A stretch of 48,936 nt of DNA from Sphingobacteriales bacterium (GTDB lineage: Bacteria > Bacteroidota > Bacteroidia > Chitinophagales > Chitinophagaceae): contig JACPOD010000108.1 in NCBI GenBank assembly GCA_016185185.1, positions 1 through 48,936 on the forward strand, read 5' to 3'. The notes under the pieces are model-generated. The model made no database searches. It was given only the letters and a program-made list of their open reading frames with translations, and was not told the DNA's origin. Both the position numbers and the translations under genes were made by a program. Positions 34,778 to 42,199 of the stretch are shown piece after piece. How positions within the stretch are numbered: position 1 is the stretch's first letter; every line of letters begins with the position of its first letter.

Positions 34778-37041
34778 ACATACCATGCAATGGGCGATGC
34801 AATTACAATGGCAATACAAACTAATTTTAAAAAATCTTTTGATAACAGTTGTGTGATGGTAAATACACTTGCACCCAGTACTTTACGTACACCAATTTCT
34901 TTTGTTCTTGTTTCCACTGTATAAGTAGCTAATCCAAACAAACCCAAACAGGCAATGATAATAGCCCAAATGGATGCCGTGGTAAACAAGCGGCTGTATT
35001 GCTGCTCGGTGATGTATTGCCGGTTAAAATTTTCATCGGCGAAATAATATTCAAACGGGTTATCAGTAAAATATCTTTTGTAAATAGTTTCCAGTTTGGC
35101 AATACTGTTCTGAAGTTTATTGGTGCTGAGGCGCAGTGAAAAATAAGCGCTGTTGTTTTGCGGATAGAATATGATGGGGTCAATAGCCCTTTGCAAACTG
35201 GTATGATGATAATTTTTAACCACGCCAATTACTTCCAGTTGCCTTTCATCCCACTGTATTTTGGTACGCAAAGCATCTTCGGCTGATGCAAAACCCAGTT
35301 CTTCAATTGCTTTTTCATTCAGCATTACTTTGCTGTTATCATTCCATTCCACACCGGTTTCTGCTTCTGTAAAATTTCTGCCGGCTTTTAATGGTATTTG
35401 ATACGTATTTAAATAACGGCTGTCAATAATAGCAAAGGAATACGATTTTAATTCATCTCCTTTTTTTGAACCGGGTTGTGTAAATCCGGATGTGGCAAAA
35501 TTGTATCCATTGCCCGGTATGGTGCCGCTTAATGAATAATCTTTTATAAAACTTTGCTGTGTTATATCGTTCCAGAAAGCAGTACGGCGTTGGCTGTAAG
35601 TACTGTCACGCCCCACTTCGGGCCCACGTATTATCACCAATTGTTCCGTGTTAACTCCAAGGTTTTGATTTTGCATATAATTCAACTGGCGGTAGATAAG
35701 TGCTGTTGCCAGCAGCAATGCAATGGAAATACTAAACTGAAAAACAACCAATGATTTTCGCAGTGTGGCGCCTTTGGCACTTTTATTTAATTTTCCTTTT
35801 AATGTTTCTACCGGTTTAAAGTTGGATAAACTAAATGCTGTATAAGCACCGGAAACCAATGAACCCAATAACAATAATCCCAAACCCATTATCCATACGG
35901 GGTTATTAATTAAAGAACGCAGTGAAAGTTCTTTTCCAATAATATCATTAAATAAAGGTTGAATCAATTGCACCAGTACCAATGCCATTACAAAACCAAT
36001 ACAATTCACCAATAAGGATTCACCTAAAAACTGGAACACTAATGATTGCTGTGTGGCCCCCACTACTTTGCGTACACCCACTTCGCTGGCACGTTTTAAT
36101 GAATTGGCTGTAGATAAATTTATATAGTTGAACCAGGCAATAGCCAATATGAGTAAAGCTATTATGCCGAGTATATAAACATATTTAAGGTTACCGGTTG
36201 TTTGATAATTATCGCTGAAAGAAGCAGGCAGGTGAACATTGGCAAAAGGCTGCAGCCGGAAAACAATCCCGTCTTTATCTTTTTTTAGTTCATTGCGGAG
36301 ACTGATTAATTTTTGTTCTGTCTTTTTATAATCGGCCCCATCGCTTAATAAAAAATAAGTGTTGATGTACTGGCTGCTGAGGTTATCTAATCGTGCCCAG
36401 CCATTATCATTGAGATTGGCAGGATTTTTTAAAGTTTCTAATGAGAACACCAAATCGTAACGGATATCGGAATTGGCGGGGATTGAAAAAACACCTTCAA
36501 CAGAATAAGTTGCTTTTCCAAACTGGTTAAACAGTACCAGTGATTTTCCAACAGGGTTTTCATTTGCAAAATATTTTTTTGCACCGGCTTCCGATAGAAA
36601 AACAACATTGGGTTTTTTAAATTCAGCCGCATTTCCTTTTAGTACATTAAAACTAAAGAACTGGAAAAAATTACCTTCTGCATAACCCATATTAACTTCA
36701 CGAAAAGTGGCATCTTTCTTATCGCTGCGCTGCACAATGCCCTGGCCCACTCCTTCTTCAAAACGGCAATAATCTTTTATCTCCGCAAAACTTTCTTTTG
36801 CTTTTTGTGCCCAGCCGGGTTCCACCTGCGGCCATGTTTGTCCTTTGGTATTTTCGTTAAGCAGGCGGTAAATGGAAGAAATATTTTTATGAAAACCATT
36901 TACACTTTTTTCAAAACTTACATATTCAAGAATGAGTAAAAATGCAGCAATGCCCATTGCCAGGCCGGAAATATTGATAAAGCTGTAAAGTTTATTACGC
37001 TTTAAATTCCTGAAAGCAATTTTAAAATTATTTTTGAACAT
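34768..37041 (-). CDS. FtsX/MacB-type ABC transporter permease, C-terminally truncated (array member 2)
   Basis: 757 residues, starting MFKNNFKIAFRNLKRNKLYSFINISG. The coupling helices are ASEVGVRKVVGATQQSL and TKEIGVRKVLGASVFTI. After helix 7 (CIAIVIASPIAWYV) the sequence switches to Arg-Thr-stop, both residues encoded by the 141-bp repeat. About 54 residues including the last membrane helix and the NPVKSLRTE tail are missing compared with its intact neighbours. The gene lies exactly between two direct repeat copies: its ATG ends one copy and its last codons begin the other. Function is doubtful unless the shortened form still assembles; an assembly error is the main alternative. Confidence 0.8.
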   Translation of the reverse strand: MFKNNFKIAFRNLKRNKLYSFINISGLAMGIAAFLLILEYVSFEKSVNGFHKNISSIYRLLNENTKGQTWPQVEPGWAQKAKESFAEIKDYCRFEEGVGQGIVQRSDKKDATFREVNMGYAEGNFFQFFSFNVLKGNAAEFKKPNVVFLSEAGAKKYFANENPVGKSLVLFNQFGKATYSVEGVFSIPANSDIRYDLVFSLETLKNPANLNDNGWARLDNLSSQYINTYFLLSDGADYKKTEQKLISLRNELKKDKDGIVFRLQPFANVHLPASFSDNYQTTGNLKYVYILGIIALLILAIAWFNYINLSTANSLKRASEVGVRKVVGATQQSLVFQFLGESLLVNCIGFVMALVLVQLIQPLFNDIIGKELSLRSLINNPVWIMGLGLLLLGSLVSGAYTAFSLSNFKPVETLKGKLNKSAKGATLRKSLVVFQFSISIALLLATALIYRQLNYMQNQNLGVNTEQLVIIRGPEVGRDSTYSQRRTAFWNDITQQSFIKDYSLSGTIPGNGYNFATSGFTQPGSKKGDELKSYSFAIIDSRYLNTYQIPLKAGRNFTEAETGVEWNDNSKVMLNEKAIEELGFASAEDALRTKIQWDERQLEVIGVVKNYHHTSLQRAIDPIIFYPQNNSAYFSLRLSTNKLQNSIAKLETIYKRYFTDNPFEYYFADENFNRQYITEQQYSRLFTTASIWAIIIACLGLFGLATYTVETRTKEIGVRKVLGASVFTITQLLSKDFLKLVCIAIVIASPIAWYVRT

Positions 37042-37179
37042 AAAGCCCCCTCCATCTCCCCCAAAGGGGGAGGGTTTTTAAACACTCCGAAAAATTGCAA
37101 CATCTTTCAAAGCATAACTTGTTAGAAAAATATTTATCATAGTTAATTTGATAATTACTTATGCAGGCCTCAAGTCCTC
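37039..37179. repeat. 141-bp perfect direct repeat, copy 2
   Basis: Same sequence and orientation as 34637-34777, 2402 bp away. It truncates the permease encoded at 37170-39344 and supplies the start codon region of 34768-37041. The two flanking junctions differ (GTG|AGGACT at copy 1 versus GCG|AGGACT at copy 2, read on the minus strand), and the truncation points in the permease family are about 12 residues apart. Confidence 0.9.
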
Positions 37180-39344
37180 GCAATAATTACCAGTGTTAAA
37201 AAATCTTTGGAGAGCATACTCGTAATGCTGAATACTGATGCGCCCAATACTTTTCGTACACCAATTTCTTTTATCCTTGTTTCGGCCATATAACTTGCCA
37301 GGCCAAACAATCCGAGGCAGGAAATAAAAATGGTTAAGAAAGCAAAGAGACCTGCCAGTTTACCGGTGCGTTTTTCATTGTCAAACTTTTTTGCATACTG
37401 CTCATCCACAAACTTGTATTCAAATGGATAACTGGGATTGTATTTTTTAAAAATAGTTTCTGCAGCGGCCAGGTTTTCTCTTGTACTTTTTACCGTATTG
37501 AATTTTAACTGCACCACATTAAACCAACCTGCGGCTCCTTCAATAATCATGGGTTCTATGGGGTGGTAGGGTGATTTTAAAATAAAATCTTTTACCACAC
37601 CCACTACATGCCATTTTTTTCCATTGTCCAAAATAATTTGCCCAAGCGGTTCAGTAAACTTCATGTGCTTTACAGCCGATTCATTTAACAACATAGCAAA
37701 TGAGTCGGTAGGATATTTATCCAGGTCAATATCCCTTCCTTTAATTATTTGCAGACCGGCTGTTTTACAAATGTCATCGTCAGCACAATAACGGTCAATT
37801 ACTGTTTTATCATTAGGGTCTTTGCCCTGCCACTCAAAGCCCCAAGTGTTGCTCCAGCCCTCGGTAATGGGTGCACTCGTTTTAGTAACAGATGTGGCAA
37901 TACCGTTGCTCAGCAATTCATTTTTTATTAAAGGATAATTTTTTTCCATGTCACCTTCTAAAAAAGAAAACACGAGGTTATCTTTTGAATAACCTGTTTG
38001 CCTGTCCTGTGCATTCAGTAATTGCTGCCTTACGATGATGGTTCCTATAATAAGTATAATGGCAAATGCAAATTGTGTTACCACTAAAACTTTTCGTGGT
38101 GTTACTAATGCATTTACTTTTTTAAAGGTGCCTTTTAATACAGCCACCGGTTTAAAGCCTGAAAGATATAATGCAGGATAACTACCGGCCAGCAAACCGG
38201 TAAACAAAATAACACCCACTCCTGCCAGCCAAAAACGGTAATCGGAATAATTGATGGATAATTTCTTCTGCACTAAGTCAGCAAAGTATGGAAGCGAAAT
38301 GGATATGATAATTAAAGCAAATACACCGGCTATAAAAGAAATTAAAATGGATTCGCCAAGGAACTGGCCGATGAGTGATTTTTTTTCTGCACCCACTACT
38401 TTTCTTATGCCCACTTCTTTTGCCCGTTTTTCACTTCTTGCTGTGGAAAGGTTCATAAAGTTGATACAGGCAATGAGGATAATAAAAATAGCGATGATGG
38501 CAAAAAGGCGGATAGTTTCAATACGGCCGCCACTTTCTTTTCCATTATCAAATTTTCCATACAAATAAGAACGGCTGATGGGGTAAAGAAAGGTTTCCAT
38601 CTTAGGCGATTCTTTATCATACTTGCTCCTCAGTGTTTTTATTTTGGGAGTAATGGAAGCAAGGGTGGTTTCTTTTTTTAATTGTACAAATGTGTTGGTT
38701 GAATTGTTGCCCCAAAATTCATCATCCCATCCTTTGGTACGCATGTAAGACCAGGGAATTAAATATTCAAAATCAAACTGTGTATTGGTGGGGATGTCTT
38801 TTAACACACCGGTTACTGTAAAATTATCCTGGTTGTCAACTAAAAAAGTTTTACCAACCGCTTCTTCATTACCAAATAATTTTTTAGAAAGTGATTCGGT
38901 TATTACTATGGAATAGTTATTATTTAAAACTGTATTGGCATTTCCTTTAATCAAAGGGAAACTGAACATCTTTAAAAAACCAGAATCAACAAAATGGCCC
39001 GTTGCTTTTAGTTTTTTATCACCAATAGTAAAAAGCAATGGCTGTGGCCAGTTAACCCTAACTACTGTTTCCACTTCTGGATAATCCTGCTGAATAGCTT
39101 GTGCCATTACTTTGGGCGTGGTATTCCAGCACCATGTTTTTCCTTCATGCACATCAGCATTATACACGTTGTATATCCTGTTGGCGTTGGTATGAAAACG
39201 ATCATAACTCACTTCGTTCAATAACCATACAATGATTAATGATGCGGCTGCAATACCAATGGCCAACCCTGAAATATTGAGAAAGGAAAAACTTTTGTTT
39301 CTCCATAAATTTCGCCAGGCAATTTTTAAATAACTCTTAATCAT
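37170..39344 (-). CDS. FtsX/MacB-type ABC transporter permease, C-terminally truncated (array member 1)
   Basis: 724 residues from the ATG at 39342-39344 (MIKSYLKIAWRNLWRNKSFSFLNISG); a TTG six codons upstream is not used. The coupling helices are AKEVGIRKVVGAEKKSL and IKEIGVRKVLGASVFSI. The protein breaks off within helix 7 (SKDFLTLVIIA) and ends Arg-Thr-stop from the 141-bp repeat. Roughly 65 residues, the last two helices and the conserved tail are lost. It is the first permease after the proximal ATPase, so as annotated the best-placed partner of that ATPase is broken. It shares closer sequence with array members 2 and 3 around the coupling helices. Confidence 0.8.
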   Translation of the reverse strand: MIKSYLKIAWRNLWRNKSFSFLNISGLAIGIAAASLIIVWLLNEVSYDRFHTNANRIYNVYNADVHEGKTWCWNTTPKVMAQAIQQDYPEVETVVRVNWPQPLLFTIGDKKLKATGHFVDSGFLKMFSFPLIKGNANTVLNNNYSIVITESLSKKLFGNEEAVGKTFLVDNQDNFTVTGVLKDIPTNTQFDFEYLIPWSYMRTKGWDDEFWGNNSTNTFVQLKKETTLASITPKIKTLRSKYDKESPKMETFLYPISRSYLYGKFDNGKESGGRIETIRLFAIIAIFIILIACINFMNLSTARSEKRAKEVGIRKVVGAEKKSLIGQFLGESILISFIAGVFALIIISISLPYFADLVQKKLSINYSDYRFWLAGVGVILFTGLLAGSYPALYLSGFKPVAVLKGTFKKVNALVTPRKVLVVTQFAFAIILIIGTIIVRQQLLNAQDRQTGYSKDNLVFSFLEGDMEKNYPLIKNELLSNGIATSVTKTSAPITEGWSNTWGFEWQGKDPNDKTVIDRYCADDDICKTAGLQIIKGRDIDLDKYPTDSFAMLLNESAVKHMKFTEPLGQIILDNGKKWHVVGVVKDFILKSPYHPIEPMIIEGAAGWFNVVQLKFNTVKSTRENLAAAETIFKKYNPSYPFEYKFVDEQYAKKFDNEKRTGKLAGLFAFLTIFISCLGLFGLASYMAETRIKEIGVRKVLGASVFSITSMLSKDFLTLVIIART

Positions 39345-39470
39345 ATCTCTGGTTTTAGTCAATACAATAGTGCTTGCGTGATGGACGAAAATAAATGTAA
39401 CCGGCTAACCGGTTCATTTTTTAAAACAATCTCATTCAGTTTCTCTATGCCAATAATACGTCAGGATTAC

Positions 39471-39498
39471 AAGTCCCCCTTTGGGGGATTTAGGGGAA
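39471..39498. repeat. GC-rich palindromic element after the proximal ATPase gene
   Basis: AAGTCCCCCTTTGGGGGATT then TAGGGGAA, ending one base before the TAG stop of the ATPase (39499-39501). It has the same orientation relative to the gene as the copies at 14642, 40577 and 43560. The rest of the gap to the permease (39345-39470) holds AACCGGCTAACCGGTT, a small repeat of unknown role. Confidence 0.75.
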
Positions 39499-40185
39499 CT
39501 ATATCAATATATTTTCTGTTACGGCATGTCCATCCAGCATACGTATAATACGGTGGCTGTAACGGGCATCATGTTCACTGTGTGTTACCATTACAATGGT
39601 GGTTCCTTTTTCATTCAATTCCGTTAAAAGCTGCATCACTTCATTACCGTTGCTGCTGTCAAGGTTACCGGTAGGTTCATCCGCTAAAATTAATTTCGGA
39701 TTGTTAACCACTGCTCTTGCAACGGCCACCCTCTGCTGCTGACCACCACTCAACTGCTGCGGATAGTGATTGCGGCGGTGCATGATCTTTAAATTGTCCA
39801 GCACTTCTTCCACACGTTTTTTTCTGTCGGTAGCTTTTACATTATTATAGATCAACGGAAGCTCCACATTTTCAAAAACCGTTAATTCATCAATCAAATT
39901 AAAGCTCTGGAACACAAATCCAATATTCTTCTTCCGGAGGTCGGCTCTTTTGCGTTCGTTAAAACCTGCTACTTCAATTCCATTAAATACAAAACTGCCT
40001 CCATCGGGGTCGTCTAATAAACCAAGTATATTGAGCAAAGTAGATTTGCCGCAACCCGATGGGCCCATTACAGCCACAAACTCTCCTTCTTTTACATCAA
40101 TCGTTAATTTGTTCAGTGCAATTGTTTCTACCTCTTCTGTACGATAATATTTTTCGAGGCCTGTAATTTTTATCATTGTGTTCAT
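39499..40185 (-). CDS. ABC transporter ATP-binding protein, MacB/LolD type (proximal copy)
   Basis: A 228-residue ATPase with all canonical motifs: Walker A GPSGCGKST (41-49), Q-loop FVFQ (90-93), signature LSGGQQQRVAVARA (145-158), Walker B LILADEPTG (165-173) with the catalytic Glu at 170, D-loop NLDS and switch His 202. It should dimerise and drive the FtsX-type permeases encoded after it. Because the array has ten permeases but only two ATPases, this protein probably serves several of them, as LolD/MacB-like ATPases with separate permease subunits can do (inference). It follows the small secreted peptide gene by 18 bp. Confidence 0.93.
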   Translation of the reverse strand: MNTMIKITGLEKYYRTEEVETIALNKLTIDVKEGEFVAVMGPSGCGKSTLLNILGLLDDPDGGSFVFNGIEVAGFNERKRADLRKKNIGFVFQSFNLIDELTVFENVELPLIYNNVKATDRKKRVEEVLDNLKIMHRRNHYPQQLSGGQQQRVAVARAVVNNPKLILADEPTGNLDSSNGNEVMQLLTELNEKGTTIVMVTHSEHDARYSHRIIRMLDGHAVTENILI

Positions 40186-40203
40186 TTTAAAAAAAGATTT
40201 GTT

Positions 40204-40410
40204 TTATTGTGCATGAATCATAAACAAGTTAATGGGAGAAAGCACCATTTCCTCTTCAGCTTCTTCTTTTATTACCGAAGCACTTACATCACCGTTATCC
40301 TGCATACACATAGTGCTGCATTTGCCATTCAAAGTACTTGTTTCTTTTGATGAAGTAGCGAGGAACATCATCAATAACATCACCAGTAAATTAATCATCC
40401 TCTTTTTCAT
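40204..40410 (-). CDS. Small secreted peptide of unknown function
   Basis: A 68-residue ORF from the ATG at 40408-40410; a GTG seven codons upstream is less likely, since the signal sequence starts at MKKR. It has a typical signal peptide (MKKRMINLLVMLLMMFLATS), then KETSTLNGKCSTMCMQDNG with two cysteines spaced CxxxC, an acidic patch (EEAEEE), and a hydrophobic end SPINLFMIHAQ. It lies between the adaptor and the ATPase of the exporter on the same strand. I do not recognise a family. It could be an exported ligand or substrate, an accessory subunit, or a periplasmic sensor peptide. A chance ORF cannot be fully excluded, but the well-formed signal peptide argues for a real gene. Confidence 0.6.
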   Translation of the reverse strand: MKKRMINLLVMLLMMFLATSSKETSTLNGKCSTMCMQDNGDVSASVIKEEAEEEMVLSPINLFMIHAQ

Positions 40411-40425
40411 AATCGTCTGTTTTAA

Positions 40426-40462
40426 CCTCACCCTCGTTCCCTCTCCTTCAGGAGAGGGACGG
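40426..40462. repeat. Purine-rich hairpin repeat before the small peptide gene
   Basis: Plus strand CCTCACCCTCGTTCCCTCTC followed by CTTCAGGAGAGGGACGG. It contains the hairpin CCCTCTCC-TTCA-GGAGAGGG. The same unit is found at 43703-43742, in the same orientation relative to the following start codon. Confidence 0.7.
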
Positions 40463-40576
40463 TGCTGTGGTGGTTATTTAATCTTCAGTTCTTCCAATTC
40501 GTCTTAAGTTCTTTAATCATCAATAATTACTTCCTTGCAATTTTATAAAGAGCCTTTACACTTAGCGGACTCAATA

Positions 40577-40605
40577 AGTCCCCCGTTGGGGGATTTAGGG
40601 GGCTA
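40577..40605. repeat. GC-rich palindromic element at the adaptor stop codon
   Basis: AAGTCCCCCGTTGGGGGATT then TAGGGGGCTA; the last CTA is the TAG stop of the HlyD-type gene. With the purine-rich repeat at 40426-40462 it fills most of the 192-bp gap between adaptor and small peptide. A post-transcriptional role (3'-end protection or attenuation) is possible. Confidence 0.8.
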
Positions 40606-41859
40606 CTCTTTCTTCAACACCAATTCCTGCATATTGCCATAGTTTTCATAGCTGCTCGTCACTACTTTATCGCCAGGTTGTAAGCCCTGCAATACTTCAT
40701 AGTAATCCGGGTTTTGTCTTCCTAATTGAATATCCACTTTGTAGGCCATTGTTCCGTTCTCGTTAACTTTAAAAATCCAGTTGCCACCTGTTTGCTGATA
40801 AAAGCCGCCCTTGGGTAATAAAAGTGCCGTAGTTTCATCGCTTAATGCCAGCCTGATTTGTAATGTTTGTCCACGTCTTATACCTTCGGGCACTTTATCA
40901 ACAAATTCCATATCTACCTGGAACCTTCCATTGGTTACCTGTGTAAAAACTTTTTTGATCTTGAGTTTGTAGTTTTTACCGGCAAAGTCAAAGTTGCCCA
41001 TTAAACCAGTAAAGATTCTTGAAATATAATGCTCATCAATATCCACTCTTACTTTAAATCCTGTCGTAATATCAATTTGTCCTAACCGTTCGCCTTTATT
41101 TTTGTTTTGTCCTATTTCTGCATCCAAAGAAGTTAACTGACCATCTACCGGTGCCCTTACAATCAAATCACCTACTTTTTTACGCATCACATTCAGGGCA
41201 TTTTGTGAACCTTCGTACGACTGTCTTGCCTGAGCCAGTTGTTGACCCGTGCTCACAGAGTCCTGCGATAAAATCTGCTGCGCTAACCTTCTTTTCTCCA
41301 CCTGGTAATTATAATCATTCTCTGCTTTCCTGAAGTCCTGGTATCCTATTGCTTTGTTCTCGTATAATTTTTTGTTCAGGTTATAAATCCTTTCGGCTTC
41401 TTTATACTGATTATCTACATCTGTTACCTGGTTCAGTTTATTCACCGTATTCTGTTGAGCAGCGTTACGGGAAATCTGCATTTGCGTTAATAGGTTATAC
41501 ACGTTGGTTTGCTGTGTAACCAGCCCTAATTCCAAATCGGTATTGGATAAGCGAAGGATGGGTTGACCTGCTTTCATTATCGCACCATCTTCTACGTATT
41601 TTTCTTCTACACGTCCGCCTTCCTGTGCATCAAGGTAAATAGTTGTTACGGGTAATACCACACCATTCACCGGGATAAATTCCTGAAACGTTCCTTTTTT
41701 AATTTCGCTAACGGTGATCCTGTCTGTATTCACATTCAGTTTTGATTTTCCTGATGTGAAATAAATACTGCCTGCTATCAATAAAATGATGGCCGTTATC
41801 CCGGCAATGGTTAGTATTCTTTTTGTTGACCATTTCTTCTTTGCAATGACTCTGTCCAT
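40603..41859 (-). CDS. HlyD/MacA-type periplasmic adaptor (membrane fusion protein)
   Basis: A 418-residue adaptor with one N-terminal membrane anchor (ILTIAGITAIILLIAGSIYF, about 15-34). A lipoyl half (GRVEEKYVEDGAIMKAGQPILRL) follows, then a long coiled-coil hairpin (about 110-225, Gln/Asn-rich), the second lipoyl half (VRAPVDGQLTSLDAEIGQ), a beta-barrel domain and a C-terminal membrane-proximal domain. MacA-type adaptors link an FtsX-type ABC pump to TolC. It is the first gene of the array, divergent from the response regulator. The probable activator-dependent promoter lies at 42010-42116. It is the only adaptor in the array, so it would have to serve all permeases. Confidence 0.92.
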   Translation of the reverse strand: MDRVIAKKKWSTKRILTIAGITAIILLIAGSIYFTSGKSKLNVNTDRITVSEIKKGTFQEFIPVNGVVLPVTTIYLDAQEGGRVEEKYVEDGAIMKAGQPILRLSNTDLELGLVTQQTNVYNLLTQMQISRNAAQQNTVNKLNQVTDVDNQYKEAERIYNLNKKLYENKAIGYQDFRKAENDYNYQVEKRRLAQQILSQDSVSTGQQLAQARQSYEGSQNALNVMRKKVGDLIVRAPVDGQLTSLDAEIGQNKNKGERLGQIDITTGFKVRVDIDEHYISRIFTGLMGNFDFAGKNYKLKIKKVFTQVTNGRFQVDMEFVDKVPEGIRRGQTLQIRLALSDETTALLLPKGGFYQQTGGNWIFKVNENGTMAYKVDIQLGRQNPDYYEVLQGLQPGDKVVTSSYENYGNMQELVLKKE

Positions 41860-41933
41860 TTTTCTTTCGTTTATCTTTTCTTATTTCTTATACGTTATTG
41901 CTGAATTCTCATTGCCTTTCCCGGTCTTTATAA

Positions 41934-41969
41934 AGTCACCCGTTGGCTGAAACTGTTGCACGGGTGACT
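41934..41969 (-). promoter_or_regulatory. Leader hairpin upstream of the adaptor gene
   Basis: AGTCACCCGT (41934-41943) and ACGGGTGACT (41960-41969): a perfect 10-bp stem with a 16-base loop. If the promoter at 42010-42027 is used, the hairpin starts about 30 bases into the mRNA and ends 75 bp before the ATG. It could be an attenuator, an RNA-stability element or a protein-binding site. Confidence 0.5.
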
Positions 41970-42009
41970 CTATTAAATCATACATGAGAAAACTGTTACG
42001 CCTATACAG

Positions 42010-42027
42010 TATAAAAGCCTGTGCCAA
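42010..42027 (-). promoter_or_regulatory. Sigma54-like promoter directed at the adaptor gene
   Basis: On the minus strand TTGGCACAGGCTTTTATA: a perfect TTGGCAC -24 box but a poor -12 (TTTTA where TTGC is expected). It is assigned mainly because it lies 50 bp from the tandem activator sites, the same geometry as units 2 and 3 (49 bp each). Confidence 0.45.
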
Positions 42028-42036
42028 TTGGCACAG
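42019..42036. promoter_or_regulatory. 18-bp perfect palindrome
   Basis: CTGTGCCAATTGGCACAG. It contains two back-to-back TTGGCAC boxes, one facing the adaptor and one facing the response regulator. It may be a protein-binding site, or the overlapped -24 boxes of two divergent promoters. Confidence 0.6.
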
Positions 42037-42076
42037 TATTGAATTTCAAGTATTTAGAGAACATGCCCTGGTGCCA

Positions 42077-42116
42077 CTGTACGCTTTCAACACAACCAGT
42101 GTTCGGTTTCGATACA
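42077..42116. promoter_or_regulatory. Tandem activator sites (unit 1)
   Basis: CTGTACGCTTTCAACACA (42077-42094) and GTGTTCGGTTTCGATACA (42099-42116), 22 bp apart. Read on the minus strand, the first contains TTGAAAGCGTACAG, nearly identical to TTGAAAGCGGACAG in the unit 2 distal site. They also lie 84-123 bp before the response regulator start, so autoregulation is possible. Confidence 0.6.
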
Positions 42117-42199
42117 ATAATATATATCCAATTAATTTCTTTAAAAAATTCGATTACAGTTGCTTGTATTTATGGTATAATTGTAGTTGAGTTTGGAAT

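Larger units (their letters stand above)
41860..42199. promoter_or_regulatory. Divergent control region of the exporter array
   Basis: 340 bp between the adaptor (minus) and the response regulator (plus). In order it holds a hairpin in the adaptor leader (41934-41969), a sigma54-like element (42010-42027), an 18-bp palindrome CTGTGCCAATTGGCACAG (42019-42036) and two tandem activator sites (42077-42116). TATAATTG (42173-42180) could be part of a housekeeping promoter for the regulator gene, with one mismatch to TAnnTTTG. No ORF of note. Confidence 0.6.

Noticed and set aside
34637..37179. 141-bp repeat as an insertion sequence or integron-type attachment site
   Set aside because: It has no transposase or integrase nearby, no terminal inverted repeats and no target duplication, and the lost 3' ends of the permeases are not found on the other side. 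Only the cassette-like layout is recorded.
39435..39453. A fourth sigma54-like promoter before the first permease (TTGGCAT at 39447-39453)
   Set aside because: The -24 box is present, but the -12 region does not match and there are no tandem activator sites about 50 bp upstream; that position is inside the ATPase 3' end and a repeat.
42028..42045. A plus-strand sigma54 promoter for the response regulator using the second TTGGCAC of the palindrome
   Set aside because: The -12 region is off by one base and poor, and the activator sites would lie downstream of it, unlike the other modules.
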